From Oceanitalea stevensii (lineage in GTDB: Bacteria > Actinomycetota > Actinomycetes > Actinomycetales > Actinomycetaceae), in assembly GCF_014837105.1 (NCBI RefSeq), contig NZ_JACSPO010000010.1:41375-105374 (forward strand): 64,000 nt of DNA. The letters are read 5' to 3'. Below are positions 42,033-50,589 of the stretch, piece after piece (the first letter of the stretch is position 1; each line of letters opens with the position of its first letter). The notes under the pieces are model-generated. The model had not been told where the DNA came from. It did no database searches and saw nothing but the letters and a program-made list of their open reading frames with translations. The position numbers were made by a program, and so were the translations under genes.

Positions 42033-43505
42033 ATGGATCTGCGCGACTACTTGCACGTGCTGCGCACACGATGGCTGACTGTCGTCACCGTTGGGCTCCT
42101 GACGTTAGCCGCAACGGCAGCAGGCACGCTCCTCACCACGCCGGAGTACACCTCCTCGACGCGGATGTTCTTTGCCGTGCAGGGAGGCGAGTCGGTGTCG
42201 GACCTCGCGCAGGGCTCGACGTTCACCGAGAAGCAGATGGCTTCTTATGCCGAGGTCGCCAAGTCCCCGATCGTGCTCGGCCCCGTGGCGGAGCGCTTCG
42301 GACTGGGCGAGGACCCTTCCAATCTCGCCGCTGCCTTGGACGTCTCTGTCGCCGCGGACACGACGATCCTCGTGATCGCCGCAACCGATGAGGATCCGGT
42401 CCTGGCGCGCGACGTTGCAAACGCGGTCGCAGATCAGCTTGCGTCGACGGTCGGCGGCCTCTCCCCTGAGCGCCCCGACGGTACTGAGACCGTCCGCGCG
42501 ACCATGCTCAGCGAGGCGCAGGTGGCAGACTCGCCGTCCTCGCCGAGGACCGCTCGGAATCTTGCGATGGGGCTCGTGCTCGGTGCGCTCCTGGGCGTGG
42601 GCGTGGCCCTACTCCGTCAGCTGCTCGACACGAAGGTCCGCGACGACAACGACATCGCCGCCGTCACCGACGTGACACCGCTCGCCACCGTGCCCGTCGA
42701 CCCCACGGCTACCGACCACCCGGTCTTCATGCACGACGACTCCATGGGTGCCAGGGCCGAGGCGATCCGACGCCTGAGGACGAACCTCCAGTTCGTCGAC
42801 TTCGGAGACCGTCCCAGCTCGATCGTCGTCACGTCCTCCGTTCCTGGTGAGGGCAAGACGACCACGGCCATCAACCTCGCTGCCTCCCTCGCTGACGCCG
42901 GTGCGCGCGTCATCCTCATCGACGCGGATCTCCGCCGTCCCTCCGTCGCCAAGTACATGGGCTTCGAGGGCCGTGTGGGGCTGACGACCGTCCTTATCGG
43001 GCGCGCCAACGTCGAGGACGTCGTCCAGCCCTGGCAGGGCACTTCGCTGGACATCCTGCCCTCGGGCCAGATCCCCCCGAACCCGAGCGAGCTGCTCGGC
43101 TCGCGTGCCATGAGCCGCCTGCTCGGTGATCTCGCGGGGACCTACGATGTCGTCCTCATAGACAGCCCGCCGCTGCTACCCGTCACCGACGCGGCCATCC
43201 TCAGCAAGCTCGTCGGAGGGACACTGGTCGTCGCCGGCGCGGACCGTCTCCAGAAGCCTCAGCTGCGCACCTCGTTGGAGGCACTCGCCAAGGTGGACGC
43301 CCACGTCCTCGGGATCGTGCTCAACAAGGCACAGCGCAAGGAGCGCGACCGCTACGCATACGAGTACTATAGCAGCGAGGACCCCACGCTCACCGGGTCG
43401 CGAGTGTCCGCCGCGCGCTCCAGCCGTCGGACGGCCGCGCCGCAGCCCACCCACGCCAAGCGCTCGACCTGGCCCGGTGAGAGGCTCTCAGCCTCGCGCC
43501 GCTGA
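42033..43505 (+). CDS. Polysaccharide chain-length determinant/BY-type tyrosine autokinase
   Basis: This 490-residue fusion controls polymer length and export. A Wzz domain lies between two helices (about 14-34 and 177-197). The cytoplasmic kinase has Walker A SSVPGEGKTT at 268-277, Walker A' VILIDADLRRP at 293-303 and Walker B VVLIDSPP at 373-380. The tyrosine cluster YAYEYY lies at 441-446, followed by a basic 40-residue tail. The start is the ATG at 42033 (MDLRDYLHVLRTRW), with GGGGGA just upstream; ATG 42009 adds eight residues. The LMW phosphatase at 48515 is the expected antagonist. Confidence 0.92.
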   Translation: MDLRDYLHVLRTRWLTVVTVGLLTLAATAAGTLLTTPEYTSSTRMFFAVQGGESVSDLAQGSTFTEKQMASYAEVAKSPIVLGPVAERFGLGEDPSNLAAALDVSVAADTTILVIAATDEDPVLARDVANAVADQLASTVGGLSPERPDGTETVRATMLSEAQVADSPSSPRTARNLAMGLVLGALLGVGVALLRQLLDTKVRDDNDIAAVTDVTPLATVPVDPTATDHPVFMHDDSMGARAEAIRRLRTNLQFVDFGDRPSSIVVTSSVPGEGKTTTAINLAASLADAGARVILIDADLRRPSVAKYMGFEGRVGLTTVLIGRANVEDVVQPWQGTSLDILPSGQIPPNPSELLGSRAMSRLLGDLAGTYDVVLIDSPPLLPVTDAAILSKLVGGTLVVAGADRLQKPQLRTSLEALAKVDAHVLGIVLNKAQRKERDRYAYEYYSSEDPTLTGSRVSAARSSRRTAAPQPTHAKRSTWPGERLSASRR

Positions 43506-43716
43506 GCTCGTAGCATGCAGCGCCCGGCAGCGGACGTGGCGCTCCCGTACTCGCGTACCTGAAGAGCCACACGTCTCCGTGTCAGGCACCCCGGCGGACG
43601 GGACGCACAGCGACGAGCCTCTAACGCGTCGCGCAGGACGTCTTGAGACGATGCGGTGTCCCCTGACTGACTCGACCACCAGTCCTTCTGCGAGGTTCCA
43701 GCGACGCCCCTCTGAC

Positions 43717-44640
43717 CTACCAGCTCCGGCCACCGTCGGTGGAGACAAAGGTGTCGTCGCCCGCCCACAGCCACAGGGCATCGGGGCCTCCGGACACAGC
43801 GAGGGAGCCCGCGTCGGCGGCCACGCACGACGGCTCGTCCAACGCGGCGCCGTCGGCGGCGGTGAGCACGACGGCGACGTCCTCGTCGCACCTCTCGTGG
43901 GTCCCTGCTAGGGCGAAGCCGTCCTGCCGCACGCCAATCGCGAAGGCGGCGATCGGTGCCTCTGCCTCCTCCCAGGACACGCCTCCGTCGGACGTGAGCG
44001 CGAGGTCGCCGTCCTGGCAGAGGATTGCGGCGTCGGAGGCGTCGAGCGCGGCGAGGTCGACCGCCTTGCACGGGACTCCGACCGTACCGGCCGGTGTCGC
44101 GATCGTGGTGCTGTCCGAGGGGACCAGGTACCAGGAGCCATCGAGGTACTGGTCGTTGCTGAGCCAGTTGGAGCCCGCCGTGGACGAGGAGAGGTATGTC
44201 GGCTCGCAGTCGGCCGCTCCCCCGATGACGAAGAGCGTCTGCGGCCCCAGGACGCGCACCCTGCTCACGGGCGCAAGGTCGAGCGGCACCTCCTCCCAGG
44301 TCTCTCCACCGTCGGTCGTGCGCTCGAACGTCGCTGCGTCCTCGCAGGTGCCCACCTCGGCCCGCCACGCCGTCGTGGCGTCGGTACCGACGATGATCCG
44401 CTCGGCCGGCTCCGGGTGGTCGGGGCGCGCTCTCGTCGTGGGGAGCTCCGCTGGCTCCCGCTTCGCCGGCGGCTCCCCCTCCGCGACGCCCGTCGGGGTA
44501 GCCGGCGGCGCCGCATCTGGGGCCTCGCCGTCGACACCGGGCGCCGGACGAACGAGGAGGAGGCCGATGAGGACGATGTTGAGGACGACGAGTGCCCCCA
44601 GTCCGAGGGCGGACCACGGGCGACTGGAGCGGGATAGCAT
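43717..44640 (-). CDS. Membrane-anchored BNR-repeat-like protein
   Basis: This 307-residue protein has one N-terminal helix (ALGLGALVVLNIVLIGLLLV) followed by a 60-residue Pro/Ala/Glu linker and an exposed domain. The domain has three Asp-box-like motifs: TTDGGETWEE near 108, TSDGGVSWEE near 221 and STDGGRSW at the very end. Such repeats form beta propellers in sialidases and photosystem assembly proteins, but three are too few for a full propeller. The stop falls immediately after the last motif, which may mean C-terminal loss. GAGGTG precedes the ATG. It is convergent with the BY-kinase across 211 nt with no strong hairpin. Confidence 0.68.
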   Translation of the reverse strand: MLSRSSRPWSALGLGALVVLNIVLIGLLLVRPAPGVDGEAPDAAPPATPTGVAEGEPPAKREPAELPTTRARPDHPEPAERIIVGTDATTAWRAEVGTCEDAATFERTTDGGETWEEVPLDLAPVSRVRVLGPQTLFVIGGAADCEPTYLSSSTAGSNWLSNDQYLDGSWYLVPSDSTTIATPAGTVGVPCKAVDLAALDASDAAILCQDGDLALTSDGGVSWEEAEAPIAAFAIGVRQDGFALAGTHERCDEDVAVVLTAADGAALDEPSCVAADAGSLAVSGGPDALWLWAGDDTFVSTDGGRSW

Positions 44641-44707
44641 GAGCTTCACCTCAGGGACGACGGAACCGAGCAGAGCCCGCGAGACGATCCGCGCAGCATC
44701 TGGATGG

Positions 44708-45223
44708 TCAGGGACCGAGGAACACCTGCGAGCACAGCAGCTTGACGCCGTCGGGCACGCAGCCGATCCCGATCTCGGTGAGGTCGGGATCGATGATGTT
44801 GGCGCGGTGACCGGGCGACCCGAGCCACGCCTTCACCACATCAATCGGCTGAGCGGTGCTGTTGACGAGGTTTTCCGCGGCGGTCGTCGCCGGGGCGCAC
44901 TGGTCGATGACCGGTGTCATCGGGGCGTGGACGAGCTCCCCCTGCCCGACGAGAGCGTGTGCACGCTCGAGAGCGGCGGTCTCGGCACAGTCCGAGCGCT
45001 TGAGGCCGGGCAGGCCCTCCTCCTCGCGCGTCTCGTTGGTGAGCTCGATCAGATCGGCCGCGTAGGCGGCCGGGTCGGACGTTCTCGTCGGCCCGGCGGT
45101 GGCCGAGGGCTCCCCGGTCGGGACCCCGGCACCGTCCTGCGGTCCGCCACAGGCGGGAAGTAGTAACAGGGGCAGTAGCGACGCTACGAGGCAATGCCGC
45201 CAGCGCATGTGCGGGTCGGGCAC
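44708..45223 (-). CDS. CAP/SCP-domain lipoprotein
   Basis: This 171-residue lipoprotein has the lipobox LLLLPACGG (Cys near 25) and a CAP (SCP/PR1-like) domain beginning IELTNETREEEGLPGLKRS, followed by RAHALVGQGELVHA and GSPGHRANIIDPDLTEIGIG, the CAP2-type signature. Family members act at the cell surface as putative peptidases or lipid binders; the function here is unknown. The GTG is chosen because AGGAGGG lies 7 nt upstream. An ATG at 45208 gives a shorter signal peptide. Confidence 0.85.
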   Translation of the reverse strand: MPDPHMRWRHCLVASLLPLLLLPACGGPQDGAGVPTGEPSATAGPTRTSDPAAYAADLIELTNETREEEGLPGLKRSDCAETAALERAHALVGQGELVHAPMTPVIDQCAPATTAAENLVNSTAQPIDVVKAWLGSPGHRANIIDPDLTEIGIGCVPDGVKLLCSQVFLGP

Positions 45224-45246
45224 CGGGATCCCTCCTGGAAAGCCCA

Positions 45247-45278
45247 GAGGGCCCCTGCGATCGCTCGCAGGGGCCCTC
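45247..45278 (-). terminator. Terminator of the LPXTG gene
   Basis: A perfect 14-bp stem (GAGGGCCCCTGCGA) with loop TCGC stands 27 nt downstream of the LPXTG gene stop. Confidence 0.75.
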
Positions 45279-45304
45279 CGAAGACGGTCGTGACGTTTGG
45301 GGCG

Positions 45305-45838
45305 TCAGGCAGTGACCTTGCCGCGACGGGCGAGGAACAGAGCCGCAGCGCCGACCAGCAGCAGCACAGCGCCGCCGATGAGGAGCGGGGTGGCCGTCGC
45401 ACCGGTCTCGGGGAGGGACGGGCCGGCAGCGCCGTCCGTGTCCTCGCCAGCGCCGGGAGCCGGGGTGGCCCCGCCGTCGCCGACAACGACCTGGAAGGTC
45501 TCGATGACGTTGCCCTCGTTGTCCGTGGCGACGATCTCGTAGACCGCCTCCTCGGTGAGGGTGACGCTGAAGACGGCGGCGCCGTCGACGGCGGTCTTAG
45601 TCAGAGACTTGGTGCCGGCGATCTGGATGTCGTCGTCGTTCACGGCGTCCGAGGAGATCGTCAGGGTCACGTCGGTGCCGGAAGGCGCCTCGACGGTGAC
45701 GGTGAAGGCCTCGCCCGGGGCCGGGTTGGTCGTGGAAATCGCGGCGTCGAAGTCGTCCTCGGAGTAACCGAAGGCGGCGGACGGAGCGAGAACGAGCAGT
45801 GCGGCCGCGAGCAGGCCAGCGAAAGCGCGTCGGATCAT
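45305..45838 (-). CDS. LPXTG cell-wall-anchored protein
   Basis: This 177-residue surface protein has a cleavable signal peptide (about 1-24), a compact beta domain (25-115; NPAPGEAFTVTVEAPSGTDV) resembling an Ig-like module, a Gly/Ala/Pro linker, and the sorting signal LPETG with a hydrophobic helix and a final RRGK. Sortase would link it to peptidoglycan. No sortase is in the window. Its own strong promoter and terminator make it a single-gene unit, suggesting high expression. Confidence 0.87.
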   Translation of the reverse strand: MIRRAFAGLLAAALLVLAPSAAFGYSEDDFDAAISTTNPAPGEAFTVTVEAPSGTDVTLTISSDAVNDDDIQIAGTKSLTKTAVDGAAVFSVTLTEEAVYEIVATDNEGNVIETFQVVVGDGGATPAPGAGEDTDGAAGPSLPETGATATPLLIGGAVLLLVGAAALFLARRGKVTA

Positions 45839-45890
45839 GGTCTATCCCCCAATGGGTCGTCAGGACCGTGTCGGTAGATCGGTCCGGTCC

Positions 45891-45918
45891 AGGTTATCGG
45901 CTAGTGTCGACATGTCAA
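45891..45918 (-). promoter_or_regulatory. Promoter of the LPXTG gene
   Basis: On the minus strand TTGACA (45918-45913), a 16-nt spacer and TAACCT (45896-45891) form the best sigma-70-type promoter seen in the window. It overlaps the last codons of the upstream DUF4012 gene. Confidence 0.7.
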
Positions 45919-47841
45919 CGCGGACGAGATGTACCTCTCACCCCCAGGTCCCGGAGTCATCCGCAGGACCGCGTCACTAGTGAAACCTGGTCCCGTGGTG
46001 ATGTCGAACTGAGTCGTGACCGAATCTCCCGGGCTGAGATTGACTCGGCGGCCGACGACCACCTGCTGGTTGTGCACCTGCGGGAAGGCACCGACGTCGT
46101 CGGTATCAGGGTCGCGCACGTCGGTGATGCGACCGCCCGTAGGCGCGTAGACAAGAAGGTTCGAGCGCATATCGCCCTTGTCGACGACGCTCCCGTTGCC
46201 AGCAAGGGAATTCGGAAGCTCGGCAGCGCCGTCCGGCACGTCGGAGGTCAGCGTGACGGACACGGTGACGTCCTGGTTGCCATTGGCGTGGCACTGCTTG
46301 GCCTCGACCTCGACCTCCATCCGCTGGTAAAAGGCGATCTTCGCCGCGCTCAGGTCGTTGACATAGACCCCGACGACGGGCGCACCGTGACCAGTGTCAC
46401 CACGGAGCTCGCCGCTAAGAACGGTGCCAGCGAGCAGGTCCTGCTCTTCTTCATGTGCCGACCACACAATCAGCCGGCCTTCGTCGGCTGCCTGCACGAG
46501 CGAGGCCACCGTTGCTGCGGGAGCGGCCTCACCGGTCATGACGGCGGAGAAGATCGTCGCTGCCGCGACCTCGAAGAACTCGTCCTGGGCGGAGGTGTCG
46601 TCGATGTACCGGTAGACACCGTTGAGCATGATGTCGGCGGCGTTGTCGGCAGTCAGCCGAGCATCACCGCCGAACATCTCCGACGGGACGCCGAGCGCCC
46701 CGAGCTCTCCGTCGTCGAGGCCGATCGGTCCGGTCGCCTCGAGCAGGGAGCCGAGCGCCACCGGGTCGAGCGAGAGCACACCATCGACCTCGCCGCCGAC
46801 CCCCTCGCTCCACATCGCGCTGATGATCTCGGCGCTGCGGGGGAAGTCGGGCGTCGCTGTGACGTTGCCGGGGTACCGGGCGAGCTGCGTGCCGAAGAGG
46901 GCGATCTCGGTGTCGGTCAGCTCGACCGCGCCGTCGCCGAAGTACCCGACCTCCCCTGCCGAGCGCTGCTCGACGAGCTCGACCGCGCCGTCCTCGGCGC
47001 GAAGGAGGAGGAAGGCACCGGTGAGGCCGCCCGTGGCGCGGGGCTCAGCGTTGTTCTGCACCATGAGGATGTACTCGCGCGACTCCTCGGCGCCGAGCAT
47101 CGGCGGGATGAGCTGGACCGCCCGCGAGGCGGTGGCAGTAAGGCCGGCGAGCTCGTCGACCTGGCCCTTGAGCTTGTCGATCTGGTCGCCGAGCAGTCCG
47201 ACCAGCTCATCGGAATCGACTGAGTCGAGACGGTCACGGCCCGCCACGACGGCGTCGTTCGCGGCGACGACGCGGGGCGCGACCTCGGTGAAGGGCGCGA
47301 GGTCGATCCGGCCGTCCTGCGGGGCGAGGCGCGCGGGGTCGACGATGTCCGTGGCCGCGACCAGGTCGGGAAGCGCGTCCGCCGCGAGGTCGTCCACCAC
47401 GGCCGTGGTGGTGCGGACGGCCGCGACGTTGGCGCCGATCCACGGCAGCTTCGCCGCGACGGCCCAGTGCGGGCCGTCAACGGCGTCCCGGGCGGCGCTC
47501 GTGTGCTCGCGCAGCTCATCGGCGGTGGCGCCGGCAGCGTCCGTCTCTCCGCCGAGCGCCTCCTGGCGCAGCTCGGAGACCAGCGGCATCGCCGCCCGCA
47601 TCTCCGTCACCGCAGTTCGCCCCTGGAGGGCGAAGATGACGAGGAGGGCGACGAGCCCGAGGAGGACGGCAAGGATCACGAGCGCGAGCACCGTGCGGTT
47701 GCGGCGCTTCTTCTTGCGCCGACGACGCGACGTGGTCCCGCCGTCGTCGCCGCTGCCGCCACCCGCGCGGGTCGGAGGGCGTGCGTCAGGAGTGGCGGAA
47801 CCGCCGTCGTCGTCCAGCCAGCTGGGGAAGTTGTCCGTCAC
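45901..47841 (-). CDS. DUF4012-containing membrane protein
   Basis: This 646-residue protein has a charged N-terminus (RRRRKKKRRNR), one helix at about 48-71 (TVLALVILAVLLGLVALLVI) and a large exported region. The DUF4012 core shows LPWIGANVAAVRTTTAVVDD near 130 and EYILMVQNNAEPRATGGLTG near 265, the family's best-conserved stretch. DUF4012 genes are frequently found beside polysaccharide loci in actinobacteria, and a wall or glycan-attachment role is suspected but unproven. The LytR_C-like features of the family are not obvious here. Confidence 0.82.
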   Translation of the reverse strand: MTDNFPSWLDDDGGSATPDARPPTRAGGGSGDDGGTTSRRRRKKKRRNRTVLALVILAVLLGLVALLVIFALQGRTAVTEMRAAMPLVSELRQEALGGETDAAGATADELREHTSAARDAVDGPHWAVAAKLPWIGANVAAVRTTTAVVDDLAADALPDLVAATDIVDPARLAPQDGRIDLAPFTEVAPRVVAANDAVVAGRDRLDSVDSDELVGLLGDQIDKLKGQVDELAGLTATASRAVQLIPPMLGAEESREYILMVQNNAEPRATGGLTGAFLLLRAEDGAVELVEQRSAGEVGYFGDGAVELTDTEIALFGTQLARYPGNVTATPDFPRSAEIISAMWSEGVGGEVDGVLSLDPVALGSLLEATGPIGLDDGELGALGVPSEMFGGDARLTADNAADIMLNGVYRYIDDTSAQDEFFEVAAATIFSAVMTGEAAPAATVASLVQAADEGRLIVWSAHEEEQDLLAGTVLSGELRGDTGHGAPVVGVYVNDLSAAKIAFYQRMEVEVEAKQCHANGNQDVTVSVTLTSDVPDGAAELPNSLAGNGSVVDKGDMRSNLLVYAPTGGRITDVRDPDTDDVGAFPQVHNQQVVVGRRVNLSPGDSVTTQFDITTGPGFTSDAVLRMTPGPGGERYISSALTCRH

Positions 47842-47889
47842 TGGACCATCACATCACGGCCCGACAGGTGACGACCTCCTCCCCTAGTG

Positions 47890-48366
47890 CTATCCGGTGA
47901 GCGAGCGGAAGGCGCGCGTCTGCCAGGCGGCATAGGACTCGTCAGCCTCGACCAGTGCCTTGTGCCCCACCCGTGCGATGGGGGTCAGGTGGGCGATGAG
48001 CGGCTCGCAGTCGGGCCCGCGGCCGCGCACCTGTCCCATGACGAGCCACGGCTCGATGCCGCTGTGTGCGAGGTGGGAGTGGCGGGTGAGCTGGCGGGCG
48101 ATCCACGTGCGCGAACCGGCGCCCCACCACGGCTCGGGGCACAGCGGCCACGCCGGCACCCCGAGGAGCAGGTAGCCGCTCTCCCGCTCACGGCGGGTGC
48201 TGGTGTCCGAGTCGCCCGGGCTGTAGCTGAACCGGAGGTAGACGTCGTCGTGCGTTGCACAGACGCCGACGACGTCGCTGAGCGTGTCGAGAACCGGCAG
48301 CTCGTGGCCACCTGGCAGAACCTCGGCGAAGTCGGTGTCGCCGCCCGACGGGTTGAACAGAGTCAT
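47890..48366 (-). CDS. DUF6098-like protein
   Basis: This 158-residue soluble protein matches the actinobacterial DUF6098 pattern. It has LPVLDTLSDVVGV, YLRFSYSPGD, AWPLCPEPWWGAGSRTWIAR and EPWLVMGQVRGRGPDCEPLI, with strongly conserved Trp and Arg residues. No function is known. The ATG at 48366 has AGGGGG 6 nt upstream; a GTG one codon earlier is also possible. It is divergent from the tyrosine phosphatase gene. Confidence 0.75.
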   Translation of the reverse strand: MTLFNPSGGDTDFAEVLPGGHELPVLDTLSDVVGVCATHDDVYLRFSYSPGDSDTSTRRERESGYLLLGVPAWPLCPEPWWGAGSRTWIARQLTRHSHLAHSGIEPWLVMGQVRGRGPDCEPLIAHLTPIARVGHKALVEADESYAAWQTRAFRSLTG

Positions 48367-48514
48367 CACTGCCCCCTAAGCACCGTTGCATCGGCTCGCC
48401 GGGGATGTGGCAGCCGGTGAGGAAAATTCTGCTCCTGCCCGAATGGACGCGCCATCGGGCACAGGGAGGATGTCGGTAGGCTTCGTCCCACTGGCGACGG
48501 GGAAAGGGATGACC

Positions 48515-49117
48515 ATGGCGGCATACCGATCGGGTGAGGACTTCACGGTTCTCATCGTCTGCACGGGCAACATCTGCCGCTCCCCCGCCATCGAGCGGCT
48601 CTTCCGTTCCGCGTTCGCGCCGGGGAGCGGGATCTCGGTGCACAGCGCGGGGACCGGCGCCCTCGTCGGCGAGCCGATCCAGCCGCCGATGGTGGCGCTC
48701 CTCGAGCAGGCCGGCGTCTCCGCCGACAGCTTCTCCGCCCGGCGGATCACCGAGCCGATGGTCGCCGGGGCGGACCTCGTGCTCACCGCGACGCGCCAGC
48801 ACCGCGCCGACGTCGTCGAGCACGTGCCGGCCGCGGTGCGGCGGGCCTTCACGCTCCGTGAGTTCGCGCGGCTCGCGGCGGCCGTGGACCCTGCCGCGCT
48901 GGACGACGCCGCTGGGCCGGGCGCCCGGCCGGCCGAGCGGCTGGCGGCGCTCGTGCCGCTCGCTGCTCGCGAGCGGGCGCAGGTGCCGGCAGAGCTGGAC
49001 GACGTCGTCGACCCGTACCGCCGCTCCGACGAGGTGTACCAGGAGTCCTTCGACCAGCTGATCGAGGCCGTGCGCGTCGTGGCGCGGGTGGTGCTCGGGG
49101 TGGGAGCCACCGCCTGA
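48515..49117 (+). CDS. Low-molecular-weight protein tyrosine phosphatase (Wzb-like)
   Basis: This 200-residue enzyme dephosphorylates tyrosine residues, typically those of a BY-kinase, and so sets capsule polymer length. The P-loop CTGNICRSP starts at the nucleophile C16, with R22 as the phosphate-binding arginine. DDVVDPYRRS near residue 165 carries the general acid Asp-Pro. Residues between about 100 and 160 are longer than in the 150-residue bacterial form, with a charged helical insert. AAAGGG precedes the ATG at 48515. The kinase lies 5 kb upstream on the same strand. Confidence 0.9.
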   Translation: MAAYRSGEDFTVLIVCTGNICRSPAIERLFRSAFAPGSGISVHSAGTGALVGEPIQPPMVALLEQAGVSADSFSARRITEPMVAGADLVLTATRQHRADVVEHVPAAVRRAFTLREFARLAAAVDPAALDDAAGPGARPAERLAALVPLAARERAQVPAELDDVVDPYRRSDEVYQESFDQLIEAVRVVARVVLGVGATA

Positions 49118-49151
49118 CCAGGCGGGTCAGACTGCGGCGACGCGCCTGACC

Positions 49152-49865
49152 TCAGTCCCCGTGCCGGAGCTGGCGCTGCAGCCCGGTGAGGAGCATGTCG
49201 AGGCCCTTGTCGAGCTCGGCGACGCCGTCGTAGGTCGCGAGCTCGTTGGCGAGCTCACGCACGTGGGGGAACTCGCGCGGCGGGAGACGGTGGAGGCCCA
49301 GCCGGAGCAGCGCGTCGCTCTCCTCGGGATCGGCGACCACCTCCTGCAGCTCGGTGAGGACGTGGCCGTAGAGGAGTCCGAAGAAGGCCCGGTAGACGTG
49401 GAGCGCGTCGGCCGGCGAGAAGCCGGCACTGGTGAGCAGGCCGAGGAGCATCTCCAGCGGCCGCAGCGTGCCGGGCGGGCGCAGACCGAGCGGCGTGGCC
49501 AGCGGACGCGTCACCAGCAGTGGCACCATCCGGGGGTGGGCGATCGCGAGCTCACGGAAGTTGTGGGCCACGCACCGCAGCTCGGCGGCCCAGTCGTCCG
49601 TGGTCGGCGTGCAGACCATCGTGGACATGACGCTCTCGACGAGGCAGTCGAGGAGTGCGTCCCGACTCTCCGCGTAGCGGTAGAGGGCCATCGCGGTGCA
49701 GCCGAGCTCGCGCGCCAGCCCTCGCATCGTCAGCGCGTCGACGCCCTCGGTATCGACGATGTCGAGCGCTGTGACGAGGACGCGCTCGAGGCTCAACGGC
49801 TCGCGCCGGCCGCCCCGAGTGTCCTTGGGGGCCTTGCCGGCCGTGGGCCGTACTGACGTAGGCAC
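49152..49865 (-). CDS. TetR-family regulator with TetR_C-type ligand domain
   Basis: This 237-residue repressor has the HTH at about residues 40-65 (LTMRGLARELGCTAMALYRY) and a C-terminal domain of the classic TetR (TetR_C) type, with RTLRP-like helices around LGLRPPGTLRPLEMLLGLL. The GTG at 49865 is taken because GGAAGGA precedes it; the region upstream is noncoding. Two palindromes 57-95 nt upstream are likely operators. Its target is uncertain: it may only be itself, or the divergent STAS gene. Confidence 0.85.
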   Translation of the reverse strand: MPTSVRPTAGKAPKDTRGGRREPLSLERVLVTALDIVDTEGVDALTMRGLARELGCTAMALYRYAESRDALLDCLVESVMSTMVCTPTTDDWAAELRCVAHNFRELAIAHPRMVPLLVTRPLATPLGLRPPGTLRPLEMLLGLLTSAGFSPADALHVYRAFFGLLYGHVLTELQEVVADPEESDALLRLGLHRLPPREFPHVRELANELATYDGVAELDKGLDMLLTGLQRQLRHGD

Positions 49866-49921
49866 TGAGTTCCTTCCGGCGCAGCGGGCACCAGACTCGT
49901 GTCGACGCACCGCTTGCGGTG

Positions 49922-49960
49922 GTCTACATCGTAGACTTACGCTGTCTACGTACGCAAGAC
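49922..49960. promoter_or_regulatory. Candidate operators of the TetR regulator
   Basis: GTCTACATCGTAGAC (49922-49936) is a 6-3-6 inverted repeat. GTCTACGTACGCAAGAC (49944-49960) repeats the left half and keeps GTCT/AGAC ends. Centre spacing is about 23 bp, so two dimers could sit on one face. Confidence 0.55.
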
Positions 49961-50110
49961 GGCGTACCACGAGGAACGACCTATCCCGGCACGGCGCTTC
50001 GCGGTACGCTCACTTTTCCTGTGCGGCTGTGACCTTCTCCCTGTGCGGGTTTCCAGATCTAGACCCACCGATGACGGCAGATCTGTCCAATCGGCAGAGA
50101 AGAGGCCACC

Positions 50111-50512
50111 GTGGCTACCCACTCCCACACCCCCGGACCCGCAGCGGGCACCGTGGCGTTCCATGCGACACCGGACCGTGCCCGTCTCATCCTCCGCGGC
50201 GAGCTCGACATGGTCATGAAGGCCGAGCTGCTCGACGCGGTGCACGAGGCCGTGCTCCACGACGTGCCGGTCGAGGTCGACGTCCGCGACGTCACGTTCA
50301 TGGACTCCTCGGTGCTCGCGGCCCTGAGCCGCCTCATCCAGGCGTCCACCCACCGACCGACGTTCATCAGCCCGCCCCCCGTGGTGCGCTTCCTCCTCGA
50401 CGTCACCCGGATCGGCGAGCTCGTCGACATCGTGGGCCCCGACGACGGGACGCTCGAGCCGGCGTCGGCCGAGCAGGGCTCGCAGCCGCGCGAGCACGCG
50501 CTCGGCGACTGA
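50111..50512 (+). CDS. STAS-domain anti-sigma factor antagonist-like protein
   Basis: This 133-residue single STAS domain resembles SpoIIAA/RsbV. The phosphorylatable serine site is DVRDVTFMDSSVLAALSRLI near residues 57-76, with Asp before the Ser pair. Family members bind and sequester an anti-sigma kinase when dephosphorylated. No cognate kinase or sigma factor gene is next to it, which is unusual; the partner must be elsewhere. The GTG start follows AGAGAAGAGG. It ends before a symmetric terminator shared with arsR. Confidence 0.85.
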   Translation: MATHSHTPGPAAGTVAFHATPDRARLILRGELDMVMKAELLDAVHEAVLHDVPVEVDVRDVTFMDSSVLAALSRLIQASTHRPTFISPPPVVRFLLDVTRIGELVDIVGPDDGTLEPASAEQGSQPREHALGD

Positions 50513-50542
50513 CTCCCGGGACCACGCGGTCCCACCAGCACG

Positions 50543-50571
50543 GAGGCGAACGGCAGTCTGCCGTTCGCCTC
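50543..50571. terminator. Symmetric terminator between STAS and arsR genes
   Basis: GAGGCGAACGGCA pairs perfectly with its complement across a 3-nt loop. It lies between convergent genes. Confidence 0.75.
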
Positions 50572-50589
50572 TGACGTTCCCTCGGACGC

